In this document: positions 11,214 to 23,001 of the stretch, piece by piece
Layout: each line of letters opens with the position of its first letter
Numbering within the stretch: position 1 is the stretch's first letter
Origin: Elymus sibiricus
Taxonomy: Eukaryota > Streptophyta > Magnoliopsida > Poales > Poaceae
Assembly (NCBI GenBank): GCA_039707655.1
Contig: CM077664.1
Span: 196,844,195 to 196,908,194, forward strand
Direction of reading: 5' to 3'
Length of the DNA stretch: 64,000 nucleotides
The notes under the pieces: model-generated
What the model was told of the DNA's origin: nothing
Seen by the model: the letters and a program-made list of their open reading frames with translations, nothing else
Databases searched by the model: none
Position numbers and translations under genes: made by a program

Positions 11214-11700
11214 TTGATAGACAGACTGCTGAGCAGGCAGTGAAGATACGATGGGCTGCTGAGCAGACGGTTTAGCTACGCCGAACTACTGAGCTGGCGG
11301 TGCTGCTATGATGGACTGCTGAGCTGTAGGAGCAGAGGCGTCGGACTGCTGACCAGGTGGTGAAGCTATGTCTGGCTTCTGCGCAGGTGGTGCCAACACG
11401 TCGGTGTGCTGAGGAGGCTGTGCCAACGCGTTGGTTTGCTGAGCAGGCAGTGCGGACGCATCGGTATGCTGATCACGCGGCTGCGAACCAATGGACTGAT
11501 GAGAAGGTGGTTCCAGACCTTCTGACTGCTTAGCAGTCCGTTCCACCGGGTTGGTCTGCTGAGCATGCGGTGCCGCTGTGTCTCCCCCTGCTGCTTCAGT
11601 GGCCGGCATCTGAACCGGTGGTGCGTCTTCAGCAGTTGTAGGCCTTGCCACTAGCTGCTCAGGGGCGGACGATGGCATGGCCTGTACGGCATGATGTTGG
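11214..11700 (-). repeat. Pro/Gln-rich coding minisatellite in ORF2 copy 1
   Basis: On the minus strand a ~12-codon unit of the form APPAQQ followed by six variable residues (for example QQTNALAQPP) repeats degenerately about 12 times. The same array lies at 17086-17560 in unit 2. It separates the conserved unknown domain from the basic/acidic linker and is probably a disordered spacer. Two stops (11777-11775 and 11288-11286) have arisen at CAG codons in or next to the array. Confidence 0.75.
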
Positions 11701-13385
11701 GCGGGCTGATCACAGGTTGATGCATCAGCCGTCGGATAACGAGTATTAGGTTCCTCGGGGGAAGCACACGAGAGCTACTGTGGCAAGGAGAGAGTCACCG
11801 GTTGAAGGGCGACATTGATTGCTCTTGGCGGAGCTTGAGGGATCTCATCTATGAAGTCTACTTCCTTTTGTGGCCACTGGATATGATTTAACAGTGTTTC
11901 TTCCAAGGTCCTCTCCTCATCACAGTCCCCTAGGACATTCTTTAGGGCAAATTTATTGAATCCAGGCTTTACTTCAGTCACGTAGCACTTCACACAGCCC
12001 GGCTTCAATGGCACATTGTCCAACAAGTGGCCCCCTTCCGAGTGGGGGGACAAAACCCAGGCGGTTGCACATTTTAACGTACCTTCATAATGTGTCATCA
12101 CGCCCCTCAGTTTGTCTTTCATTCCAGATAGATCAGATATAGCATCATCATGCACAGCTGCAGTCTCAGTGTCGCTGGGGTCAGCTGATGCACAGCTACT
12201 CTTGTGCGGTGTTGTCGCGCAATAAGCAGCATCGTCCATGCCCGCCTCCCCTCCCGTCTGCTGGCTATCTCTCAATGTTAGAGTCTTCTGCATCATCGTT
12301 GACTCCTCAATTTCCATTCAAACTTTCGGATACATGTCCATCCTCAACCTTTCATACAATTCTTCCTTCTTCTGTTCACTCCTCACTTTTTTCATGGCGA
12401 GCCTCTCTTCTTTCCTGAGTGTGAAAGCTCTCTTGTGCAGGACATTGACACCTATACCCCTTGCATGGCCAGGGGGCTCTTTTGTTACCAGAGCATCGGA
12501 CAGAATGTCACATGGCCCTGAGTTCCTGTAGAACCTTCCAGGGTTACTGGTGGAAGCCTTTAACATCACGTGATACAGTTCTTCGTCATGTGAGTTTTCA
12601 AAGTAATAAGAACCGTCGTCATGCCTCCTTGCGCGTGCCCGCAAGTAGTCTCTAGCGCGTTCGCCCCTATTTTCACTAAAGGCCGGTTTTCCACCCGCAA
12701 CTACTGCTTCTTTGTCCTCCTGGTCCCATATCGGTTTCATGCCGTAGTATCCTGCCACACCCATACGGTGGGGGTGTGTGTTGCTCTTCTGAAGTTCTGA
12801 TTGCTTGGCAATCTTCTTGGTAAACTCTGTAGTTGCACTGACCCTTTTGAATTCTACCCAGTCTGCCTTTGTAATTTGGGGGTATGCGGGGATTGGGTCC
12901 TTGCCTTCACTCAAGTACTTCTGGATCAACACGTGCTTCCAGTTTCTCCAAGCATCCCTGGCCTTCTTTAGTGCAACATGTTCCACCTGCATTCTCCACT
13001 GCTCTGGTACGTTGAAGTGTTCCATGATCTCCCGGACTATCCTGTGCCGTGTTTCTGTGCCAGCCTTCTGAAACCCCGGCAGATTAATGTTGAGCCTTGC
13101 CCTGCCAACAAATCCACACACACTCCTGAACCTCGTGCGTGCTTTATCTGGTTTAGTTGGAGCTCAAGACTTTAAATCGATGTCGGTTACTTCATATACA
13201 CCTTTAGGCTGGTGTGTGGGCTTTCTTGGAGTGTTCTTCCGTGTCCTGACCGGAAGGGTGATTGCGGTAGCTCTATCCCATTGCAGATTACTTGTTCCCT
13301 GATCATCTGTTGGAGACCTAGGGTTGTCGGACTCAGATGAAGATACATCACCTGAAGCATGAGTGCTGTCACTGCTACTCGGCAT

Positions 13386-14075
13386 CTACAGAGAACAAAT
13401 GCGAAATTCAGAAAAGGGGGATAAGCATAACACTAACAACTTGGTAGCAAGCTGTCTAGACATGTCATGTAATAATTTGGAAAATGTACGGCTAATTTGT
13501 TCATTTTGTGTGACTCGGGCGCCTGATCTGTAAATCGACAATAACTAATTGGAACAAATACAGCTTATATGTACAAGGTAGAAAGGTAGATAATGAACAT
13601 ATATATGCTCTCCGTTATTTTATAGCCAATTTGGGAACATACAGAACCAAATAGGAAGAGGGATCGTGAGGAAATATGCCTCACCTCGATGGAGAGCAGT
13701 AACTGACAGGTTTTTGTGCAAACCCGGCAGGAGAGGCAAGGGGTATAGGATCGATATGGTCGAGGGTGGCTGGCGAGCAAATGAAGACGGCGAGGTGCGG
13801 GTAGCCACGTGTTGGGAACGGCAGCGAAGGTAGGGTTGACGCCGAAGAGCGGGCACACGGCCGGGTTGAGCACGCCGGCACCGGATAGGGTTCTGGCATG
13901 GATCTGGGGGAGGGGGGAGCTGGCAATGGAGTTTTGGTAGAATATGCGGACTGTTGAGTGAAAAGGGGGCGGGCGGTGGGGGGGGGTGTTGGCAGCTTCG
14001 GTGAAAAAAGGGCGCCGGTCGCGGCGCGGAAAGGCCTATGCAAACGGAAGCCTCTACGAGCCCGTGTGCACAAAC
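13386..14075 (-). other. Sequence upstream of ORF2 copy 1, no gene supported
   Basis: Lies directly 5' of the ORF2 ATG and should hold its leader and promoter. It is repeated at 19257-19946. It is AT-rich near the start codon and GC/G-run-rich around 13900-14000. Minus-strand ORFs here (for example 13681-14253) have no recognisable content and are not maintained equally in the two copies. Confidence 0.5.
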
Positions 14076-15321
14076 AACATAATTTCGTTTGAAATGAAGA
14101 CGTGGTAATTTTGAAATGAAGACGTGAGTTCAACGTTTCGCCTCGAATTTTTTTCCATGGTACGCAATCACCATCATAACCTAGGTTTGATTTTCTGGCG
14201 CATTTCAGGTCTCGTTTGCTATATTTAAGCAATTTTTGGAATTTACCATGCATTTAGTGCATATAAATCAAAACCCTACTACAACTACATGTGGGTGTTA
14301 GCAAAAAAGGTATAAAAATCATTTTTGTGTCGGTTTGGTAGTTTTTATTCATTGTCCGAGAAATGGGAAGATTTTTCAAACATTTCGGCCACGAGATGCG
14401 GCCACCGGCGTAGGGCTTGTTGATAATTTAATTACAGGAAATGCGGATGGACTTCGAAAATCGCGAAAATCGGTGTGTCACCGTGGCGCGATCTCAAGAC
14501 CGAGTGGAAAAATTTGGTAAAGTTTGGCACAAGTTACGATGGTCGCTCCTTGCAAACCGGAGCATCTGACAAGAAGGATCGTAGTTCCCAATAGGAGACG
14601 TGGCAATTCGGACTCTGATCGTTGGTTACTTTATCGTTTCGCCTCAATTTTTTTTCCACGGTACGCAATCACCATTACACGCCAGTATTGATTTTCTCGT
14701 GCATTTCAGGTCTCATTTGCTATATTTAAGCCATTTTTGCATTTACCGTGCATTTTGTGCATATAAATCAAATCCCAACCGCAACTACATGTGGGTGTTG
14801 GCAAATAAGGTCTACAAAATCATTTGTGTGTCGCTTTGCCTGTTTTCATTCATTGTCCAAGGAATTGGAAGATTTTTTCAAACATTTCGGATGCGAGATG
14901 CGGCCTCCGGCATTGGTCTTGTTGGTATTTTAATTACAGGAAATGCAGATGGAGTCCAAAAATCACGAAAATCGGTGTGTCACCATGGTGTGCTCCCAAG
15001 ACGCCGCGGAAATTTTTTGGTAAAGTTTGGCACAAGTTTGGATGATTGCTCCTTGGAAACCGGAGCATCTCACAAGAAGGATCATAGTTTCCAAAAGGAG
15101 ACGTGGTAATTCGAACTCTAGTTGCTGGTGACTTCATCGTTTTGCCTCGAATTATTTTCCATGGTACGCAATCACTATTATACCCTAGGTTTGATTTTCT
15201 AGCGCATTTCGGGCCTTTTTTGCTATATTTAAGCAATTTTTTGCATTTACCGGGCATTTAGTGCATATAAATCAAATCCCAACTGCAACTGCATGTGGTG
15301 ATGAAAGGGATGAGGATCGCC
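14076..15321 (+). repeat. ~500-bp tandem repeats upstream of ORF2 (unit 1: three units, last one truncated)
   Basis: The anchor phrase CATTTAGTGCATATAAATC (or its TTTTGTG variant) recurs at 14251, 14751 and 15255, a period of 500-504 bp. Each unit carries the same order of phrases, including GGAAATGCGGATGGA, AAAATCGGTGTGTCACC, GGTAAAGTTTGGCACAAG and CGTTTCGCCTCGAAT. No consistent ORF spans the units. The block is part of the 4.5-kb duplicated unit. Confidence 0.85.
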
Positions 15322-16650
15322 TGACCCTTGCCGTAAGTCCGCGAGACGGGGCGACGGGATCACTAATCGTGTATCACTTATCGTCTCCGCGAGCTCCCAA
15401 CACACTAAAGGGTTTGGATATGTGATCTGAGTAGGCCTCTGGCCTTTTCGCACTAACCACCACGCGGGAATAAGTATGAGCACTCGGCGTCGTATGTTTC
15501 AGCCGAAGTTCTTCAGACGTGAGCAACTGAGCGGCGCGCGCCCGGGTGGTCTGCGACAGCCTGCGTGTGTATACAGGGGCTAGCTCTGGTCCCGGCCGTG
15601 TACGCAATGCGCAGGAGTGCAAAGGGCGATGGCCCAAGACCCCTGAGCGCTTAGGGTGTAGACCGGCGTGCTGGCCTCTCTGTTGGCCCTAGGTAGGGCT
15701 ACGGCGTGTCGATCAGTCGAGGCCGGGCATGACCCGATAAAAGTGTGTCCGGCCAGAGTTAATCGAGCATGTTGGGTAAGATGGTGCACCCCTGCAGGGA
15801 AGTTATCTATTCGAATAGCCGTGTCCACGGTAACAGGACGCTCGGAGAGTATCCCGATCTACTACAACCAAAACTGGATACCTATGTTACTTAATTAATA
15901 TGTTAGCTCCGGGATCACTTTCTCGCAGGGAGTCGAGGAAGGATCCCTGGGCATTGCTATTATATAATTATTGCTTTATTATATGCTAATCTGCTCTCTT
16001 CTAATGCTACAAGACGCTGCAAGATGCTAGTCTTCGATAGGCTAGGCCTTCCCCTCTATTCTGGCATTTCTGCAGTATAGTCCACAGATACAGCCCCTTT
16101 CCTTTGATACCGATGCATACTTAGCATAGATCTGATGTAAGTCTTGCGAGTACTTTGGATGAGTACTCACGGTTGCTTTGCTACCTCTTTTCCCCTACCC
16201 GGTTGCTGTGATCAGATGACGGAGCCCCGGAGCCAGTTGATCCCGTCGACGACTACTACCCCGCCCACGGAGCTTACTACTACGTGGAGACCGACGACCA
16301 GGAGTAGTTAGGAGGCTCCCAGGCAGGAGGCCTGTGCCTTTTCGATCTAGTTGTCGTTGTTTTGCTCAGCCTTCTTAAGGCAATCTTGTCTAATTATGTC
16401 TGTACTCAGATACTGATGCTTCCACTGACTCTTGTGTAATTCGAGCTTATGTATTCGAGCCCTCGAGGCCCCTGGCTTGTAATATAAAGCTTGTATTATT
16501 TTATTTTGTGTCTAGAGTTGTGCTGTGATATCTTCCCGTGAGTCCCTGGGCTTGATCGTGCGCATTTGCGTGTATGATTAGTGCACGGCTGAGTCGGGGC
16601 GTCACAAGTTGGTATCAGAGACGACTGCCTGTAGGTAGCCCCCTTTCCAA
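15322..16650 (+). mobile_element. Retrotransposon fragment at the duplication junction
   Basis: 1329 bp of LTR end (to 16606), primer binding site TGGTATCAGAGA (16610-16621) and 29 more bases of leader, all homologous to the element at 1-1049. Both ends are ragged: the left is inside the LTR, the right is inside the leader, and there is no TSD. It therefore did not arrive as an intact insertion. It lies exactly between the two 4.5-kb units, as filler DNA would at a repaired break or template-switch junction. Confidence 0.8.
16610..16621 (+). other. Primer binding site in junction fragment
   Basis: TGGTATCAGAGA follows the CACA end of the LTR by three bases. It matches 11 of 12 bases of the consensus complementary to initiator-Met tRNA. 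Confidence 0.8.
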
Positions 16651-19256
16651 GTCCTCGAATTCCACACTGATGGATCCTTGATCGTGACCGAAATGATCAT
16701 TGTCGTAGTGGACTAACAGAATCTTATGACCTTCTGACATTTCATCCATGCAATATTTATGTAACTTGCGGCAACTGGAACTGCACTCCTCTAAGTATTC
16801 GTCAACAAGAAATGGCTGGCCATGGACGTACTTGCGTGCTACAAGTACGTCTGCTTTATTTTTAGCAAGTATCCTTTCGACTTCTTCATCGGGCAAGCTG
16901 TCAGAACCAGTATAACTCTCCGATTCGAACAACTTGCTGGTAATTTGGTTCTGGGTGATGAGTGCTTTTAGTAAGAGGCTATCATTCGCACTCTTCCTCG
17001 GTCTCGGGGGCCGCTTCCTCGCGGGTGTGACCGTGGCCATTTTCCTCTTGGTACTTGAAGCACTTCTGGTGCAAGGTTTGGATCATTGATAGACGGACTG
17101 CTGAGCAGGCAGTGAAGATACGATGGGCTGCTGAGCAGACGGTTTAGCTACGCCGGACTGCTGAGCTGGCAGTGCTGCTATGACGGACTGCTGAGCTGTA
17201 GGAGCAAAGGCGTCGGACTGCTGACCAGGTGGTGAAGCTATGTCAGGCTTCTGCGCAGGTGGTGCCAACACGTCGGTGTGCTGAGGAGGCTGTGCCAACG
17301 CATTGGTTTGCTGAGCAGGCAGTGCCGACGCATCGGTATGCTGATCACGCGGCTGCGAACCGATGGACTGATGAGAAGGTGGTTCCGGACCTTCTGACTG
17401 CTTAGCAGTCCGTTCCACCAGGTTGGTCTGCTGAGCATGCAGTGCCGCTGTGTCTCCCCTTGCTGCTTCAGTGGCCGGCATCTGAACCGGTGGTGCGTCT
17501 TCAGCAGTTGTAGGCCTTGCCACTAGCTGCTCAGGGGCAGACGATGACATGGCCTGTACGGCATGATGTTGGGCGGGCTGATCACAGGTTGATGCATCAG
17601 CTGTCGGATAACGAGTATTAGGTTCCTCGGGGGAAGCACACGAGAGCTGCTGTGGCAAGGAGAGAGTCGCCGGTTGAAGGGCGACATTGATTGCTCTTGG
17701 CGGGGCTTGAGGGATCTCATCTATGAAGTCTACTTCCTTTCGTGGCCACTGGATATGATTTAACAGTGTTTGTTGCAAGGTCCTCTCCTCATCACAGTCC
17801 CCTAGGACATTCTTCAGGGCAAATTTATTGAATCCAGGCTTTACTTCAGTCACGTAGCACTTCACACAGCCCGGCTTCAATGGCACATTGTCCAACAAGT
17901 GGCCCCCTTCCGAGTGGGGGGACAAAACCTAGGCGGTTGCACATTTTAACATACCTTCATAATGTGTCAAATGCCCCTCAGTTTGTCTTTCATTCCAGAT
18001 AGATCAGATATAGCATCATCATGCACAGCTGCAGTCTCAGTGTCGCTGGGGTCAGCTGATGCACAACTACTATTGTGCGGTGTTGTCGCGCAATAAGCAG
18101 CATCGTCCATGCCCGCCTCCCGTCCCGTCTGCTGGCTATCTCTCAGTGTTAGAGTCTTCTGCATCATCATTGACTCCTCAATTTCCATTCAAACTTTCGG
18201 ATACATGTCCATCCTGAACCTTTCATACAATTCTTCCTTCTTCTATTCACTCCTCGCTTTTTTCATGGCGAGCCTCTCTTCTTTGCTGAGTGTGAAAGCT
18301 CTCTTGTGCGGGACATTGACACCTATACCCCTTGCATGGCCAGGGGGCTCTTTTGTTACCAGAGCATCGGACAGAATGTCACATGGCCCTGAGTTCCTGT
18401 AGAACCTTCCAGGGTTGCTGGTGGAAGCCTTTAACATCACGCGATACAGTTCTTCGTCATGCGAGTTTTCAAAGTAATAAGAACCGTCGTCACGCCTCCT
18501 TGCGCGTGCCCGCAAGTAGTCTCTAGCGCGTTCGCCCCTGATTTCACTAAAGGCCGGTTTTCCACCCGCAGCTACTGCTTCTTTGTCCTCCAGGTCCCAT
18601 ATCGGTTTCATGCCGTAGTATCCTGCCACACCCATACGGTGGGGGTGTGTGCTTCTCTTCTGAAGTTCCGATTGCTTGGCACTCTTCTTGGTAAACTCTG
18701 TAGTTGCCCTGACCCTTTTGAATTCTACCCAGTCTGCCTTTGTAATTTGGGGGTATGCGGGGATTGGGTCCTTGCCTTCACTCAAGTACTTCTGGTACAA
18801 CACGTGCTTCCAGTTTCTCCAAGCATCCCTGGCCTTCTTCAGTGCAACATGTTCCACCTGCATTCTCCACTGCTCTGGTACGTTGAAGTGTTCCATGATC
18901 TCCCGGACTATCCTGTGCCGTGTTTCCGTGTCAGCCTTCTGAAACCCCGGTAGATTAATGTTGAGCCTTGCCCTGCCAACAAATCCACACACACTCCTGA
19001 ACCTCGTGCGTGCTTTATCTGGTTTAGTTGGAGCCCAAGACTTTAAATCGATGTCGGCTACTTCATATACACCTTTAGGCTGGTGTGTGGGCTTTCTTGA
19101 AGTGTTCTTCCGTGTCCTGACCGGAAGGGTGATTGCGGTAGCTCTATCCCATTGCAGATTACTTGTTCCCTGATCATCTGTTGGAGACCTAGGGTTGTCA
19201 GACTCAGATGAAGATACATCGCCTGAAGCATGAGTGCTGTCACTGCTACTCGGCAT
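16651..19256 (-). pseudogene. CACTA-1 ORF2, copy 2 (truncated at its 3' end)
   Basis: The second copy of ORF2 exon 1 starts at ATG 19256. It is open for 336 codons to a CAG-to-TAG stop (18245-18243), shares the TGA after it (18191-18189) with copy 1, has a 1-nt deletion near 17966 relative to copy 1 (17950 region), a TGG-to-TAG change at about 17928, then is open again to 17083. It shares the TGA at 17085-17083 with copy 1. At 16651 it fuses to retrotransposon sequence, so it lacks the donor splice site and all protease exons. The Ptta/En/Spm-like region is fully open in this copy, unlike copy 1, which has a stop at codon 74. Neither copy can make the full protein. Confidence 0.75.
17086..17560 (-). 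repeat. Pro/Gln-rich coding minisatellite in ORF2 copy 2
   Basis: Same degenerate 12-codon array as at 11214-11700. It is open in this copy where copy 1 has a TAG, which shows that this stop arose after the duplication. Confidence 0.7.
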
Positions 19257-19946
19257 CTACAGAGAACAAATGCGAAATTCAGAAAAGGGGGATAAGCATA
19301 ACGCTAACAACTTGGTAGCAAGCTGTCTAGACATGTCATGTAATAATTTGGAAAATGTACGGCTAATTTGTTCATTTTGGGTGACTCGGGCGCCCACGAT
19401 CTGTAAATCGACAATAACTAATTGGAACAAATACAACTTATATGTACATGTTAGAAAGGTAGATAATGAACATATATATGCTCTCCGTTATTTTATAGCC
19501 AATTTGGGAACATACAGAACCAAATAGGAAGAGGGATCGTGAGGAAATATGCCTCACCTCGATGGAGAGCAGTAACTGACAGGTTTTTGTGCAAACCCGG
19601 CAGGAGAGGCAAGGGGTATAGGATCTATATGGTCGAGGGCGGCTGGCGAGCAAATGAAGACGACGAGGCGCGGGCAGCCATGTGTTGGGAACGGCAGCGA
19701 AGGTAGGGTTGACGCCGAAGAGTGGGCACACGGCCGGGTTGAGCACGCCGGCACCGGATAGGGTTCTGGCGTGGATCTGGGGGAGGGGGGAGCTGGCGAT
19801 GGAGTTTTGGTAGAATATGCGGACTGTTGAGTGAAAAGGGGGTGGGCGGTGGGGGGGTGTTGGTGGCTTCGGTGAAAAAAGGGTGCCGGTCGCGGCGCGG
19901 AAAGGCCTATGCAAACGGAAGCCTCTACGAGCTCGTGTGCACAAAC

Positions 19947-22799
19947 AACATAATTTCGTTTGAAATGAAGACGTGGTAATTTTGAAATGACGAAGTGAGT
20001 TCAACATTTCGCCTCGAATTTTTTTCCACGGTATGCAATCACCATCATAACCTAGGTTTGATTTTCTGGCACATTTCGGGTCTCGTTTGCTACATTTAAG
20101 CAATTTTTGGAATTTACCAGACATTTAGTGCATATAAATCAAAACCCTACTACAACTACATGTGGGTGTTAGCAAAAAAGGTATAAAAATCATTTTTGTG
20201 TTGGTTTGGTAGTTTTTATTCATTGTCCGAGAAATGGGAAGATTTTTCAAACATTTCGGCCACGTGATGCGGCCACCGGCGTAGGGCTTGTTGATAATTT
20301 AATTACAGGAAATGCGGATGGACTTCGAAAACCACGAAAATCGGTGTGTCACCGTGGCGCGATCTCAGGACCAAGTGGAAAATTTTGGTAAAGTTTGGCA
20401 CAAGTTACGATGGTCGCTCCTTGCAAACTGGAGCATCTCACAAGAAGGATCATAGTTCCCAATAGGAGACGTGGCAATTCGGACTCTGATTGTTGGTTAT
20501 TTTATCGTTTCGCCTCGAATTTTTTTCCACGGTACGCAATCACCATTACATGCCAGTATTGATTTTCTCATGCATTTCAGGTCTCATTTGCTATATTTAA
20601 GCCATTTTTGCATTTACCGTGCATTTTGTGCATATAAATCAAATCCCAACGGCAACTACATGTGGGTGTTGGCAAATAAGGTCTACAAAATCATTTGTGT
20701 GTCGCTTTGCGTGTTTTCATTCATTGTCCAAGGAATTGGAAGATTTTTTCAAACATTTCGGATGCGAGATGCGGCCACCGGCGTTGGTCTTGTTGGTATT
20801 TTAATTACAGGAAATGCAGATAGAGTCCGAAAATCACGAAAATCGGTGTGTCACCATGGTGTGCTCCCAAGACCCCGCAGAAATTTTTTGGTAAAGTTTG
20901 GCACAAGTTTGGATGATCGCTCCTTGGAAACCGGAGCATCTCACAAGAAGGATCATAGTTCCCAAAAGGAGACGTGGTAATTCAAACTCCAGTTGCTGGT
21001 GACTTCATCGTTTCGCCTCGAATTATTTTCCATGGTACGCAATCACTATTATACCCTAGGTTTGATTTTCTGGCGCATTTCGGGGCTCTTTTGCTATATT
21101 TAAGCAATTTTTTGCATTTACCGGGCATTTAGTGCATATAAATCAAATCCCAACTGCAACTGCATGTGGTGATGAAAGGGATGAGGATCGCCGTTCGATC
21201 TGGGTGCATCTAACGATGCAGATGTACGATCCGTGGGGTTTGGGTTCTGGCCAATCAGAACACATGACTCAGATCGCGTGCAGTAGGGGTCATCGGCCAC
21301 GGCTTTATAGGCACACGGCTTTCATGAATGAACCATGTGCTATTGGAAAACATCTACATCAAGGAGCAACATAATTTCGTTTGAAATGAATACGTGGTAA
21401 TTTTGAAACGAAGACGTGAGTTCAACGTTCCGCCTAGAATTTTTTCCACCGTACGCAATCACCATCATACCCTAGGTTTGATTTTCTGGGGCATTTCAGG
21501 TCTCGTTAGCTACATTTAAGACATTTTTTGCATTTACCATGCATTTAGTGCATATAAATCAAAACCATACTACAACTACATGTGGGTGTTAGCTAAGAAG
21601 GTGTAAAAATCATTTATGTGTCACTTTGCTAGTTTCAATTCATTGTCCGAGAAATAGGAAGAATTTTCAAACATTTCAGCCGCGAGATGTGGCCACCGGC
21701 GTAGGGCTTGTTGGTAATTTAATTACAGGAAATGCGGATGGACTTAGAAAATCACGAAAATTGGTGTGTCACCGTGGCGCGATCTCAAGACCGAGTGGAA
21801 ATTTTTTGGTAAAGTTTGGCACAAGTTATGATGGTCGCTCCTTGCAAACTGGAGCATCTCACAAGAAGGATCATAGTTCCCAATAGGAGACGTGGCAATT
21901 CGGACTCCAATCGTCGGTGACTTCATTGTTTTGCCTTGAAATTTTTTCCACGTTACACAATCACCATTACACCCAAGTATTGATTTTCTGGCGCATTTCG
22001 GGTCTCGTTTGGTATATTTAAGCCATTTTTGCATTTACCATGCATTTTGTGCATATAAATCAAATCCCAACCGCAACTACATGTGGGCTACTTGCAAAGC
22101 AGGTCTACAAAATCATTTGTGTGTCGCTTTGTGTGTTTTCATTCATGTCCAAGGAATGGGAAGAATTTTCAAACATTTCGGATGCGAGATGCGGCCACCG
22201 GCGTTGGTCTTGTTGGTATTTTAATTACAGGAAATGCAGATGGAGTCCGAAAATCACGAAAATCGGTGTGCCACCATGGCGTGCTCTCAAGACCCCGTGG
22301 AAATTTTTTGGTAAAGTTTGGCACAAGTTTGGATGATCGCTCCTTGGAAACCAGAGCATCTGACAATAAGGATCATTGTTTCCAAAAGGAGACATGGCAA
22401 TTCGAACTCCAGTTGCTGGCGACTTCATCGTTTCGCCTCGAATTTTTTCCACAGTACGCAATCACTATTATACCCTAGGTTTGATTTTCTGGCGCATTTC
22501 GGGGCTCCTTTGCTATATTCAAGCCTTTTTTTGCATTTACCAGGCATTTAGTGCATATAAATCAAATCCCAACTGCAACTGCATGTGGTGATGAAAGGGA
22601 TGAGGATTGCCGTTCGATCTGTGTGCATCCAACGGTGCAGACATACGATCCATGGGGTTTGGGTTTTGGCCAATCTGAACGCACGACTCACATCGCGCGC
22701 AGCAGTGGTCATCGGCCATGGTTTGGTAGGCACATTGCTTTCGTGAATGAACCGTGTGCTATTTGCAAACCAGATTGCATATGTTCTGTTCATACATAC
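19947..22799 (+). repeat. Two 1.42-kb units, each holding three ~500-bp repeats
   Basis: AACATAATTTCGTTTGAAATGA marks the larger units at 19947 and 21368 (period 1421; also 14076 in unit 1 of the 4.5-kb duplication). Inside them the ~500-bp anchor recurs at 20122, 20622, 21126, 21542, 22042 and 22545. The tail of each large unit (from GTTCGATCTG at 21193 and again near 22613) contains a related ~160-bp segment. The block occupies the interval between the ORF2 start and the end of the transposase gene, where ORF2's promoter should be. No coding sequence is supported. Confidence 0.85.
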
Positions 22800-23001
22800 T
22801 GGAGTGAGATCAATTGAGTTTGCTAGCTATAGGGTATACAATCATAAATAGTTCAAACTCATTGCCTGTGCTGACGACATATCAAGGTCAACATATTAAT
22901 CGTTCTTAGATCAACAGAAGGCCGAGCATAACTTACAATTCAGTACATGCGACAGTTCTAATTGAATGAATTAAGTTGCAGAATAGACATAATAAGTAGT
23001 G
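22800..23001. other. Short interval 3' of the transposase, nothing recognised
   Basis: AT-rich sequence between the repeat block and the transposase stop codon. It presumably holds the transposase 3' untranslated region. Confidence 0.4.

Larger units (their letters stand above)
7953..13385 (-). pseudogene. CACTA-1 ORF2, copy 1 (transposase-24-like + Ulp1/C48 protease), interrupted
   Basis: The large first exon keeps one frame from ATG 13385 to a splice donor at 10720/10719 (889 codons), broken by stops at 13166-13164 (TGG to TGA), 12320-12318 (TGA), 11777-11775 (CAG to TAG), 11288-11286 (CAG to TAG) and 11213-11211 (TGA). In order it encodes a basic N-terminus, a region resembling the plant Ptta/En/Spm transposase family (about residues 75-250), a conserved unknown domain (PLKPGCVKCYV), a Pro/Gln tandem-repeat region and an acidic linker. 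Five smaller exons downstream (10637-10464, 8782-8666, 8584-8506, from 8310, 8129-7953) complete a Ulp1-like protease. Intron phases agree across the junctions I could follow. Such proteins accompany TNP2 in grass CACTA elements; their role in transposition is unproven. Confidence 0.75.
10779..15321 (-). repeat. 4.5-kb tandem duplication in CACTA-1, unit 1
   Basis: 4543 bp repeated as 16651-21192 with few indels and a few percent substitutions. The unit covers ORF2 exon 1 from inside its acidic linker through the start codon, plus 1.9 kb of upstream sequence. The right border is sharp: after GAGGATCGCC the sequence changes to a retrotransposon fragment here but continues as CACTA sequence after 21192. 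The left border is at 10779, where unit 2 is joined to that fragment. Unit 1 keeps the link to the downstream protease exons. Confidence 0.9.
16651..21192 (-). repeat. 4.5-kb tandem duplication in CACTA-1, unit 2
   Basis: Aligned to 10779-15321 with a constant offset of about 5.87 kb. Conserved landmarks include the ORF2 start codon, the Pro/Gln array and the ~500-bp repeats. Protein-level differences in the first 340 codons number about 18, so the duplication is not brand new. The continuation past 21192 is original CACTA sequence. Confidence 0.9.

Noticed and set aside
13681..14253. 190-codon minus-strand ORF upstream of ORF2
   Set aside because: The homologous frame in unit 2 (19438-20124) differs in extent and begins in the ~500-bp repeats; no domain.
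15322..16650. Intact retrotransposon insertion between the 4.5-kb repeats
   Set aside because: No LTR start, no second LTR and no TSD; both ends are ragged, so I treat it as a junction fragment.
14076..22799. CRISPR-like or satellite array
   Set aside because: Units are ~500 bp with no spacer structure and are confined to one transposon.
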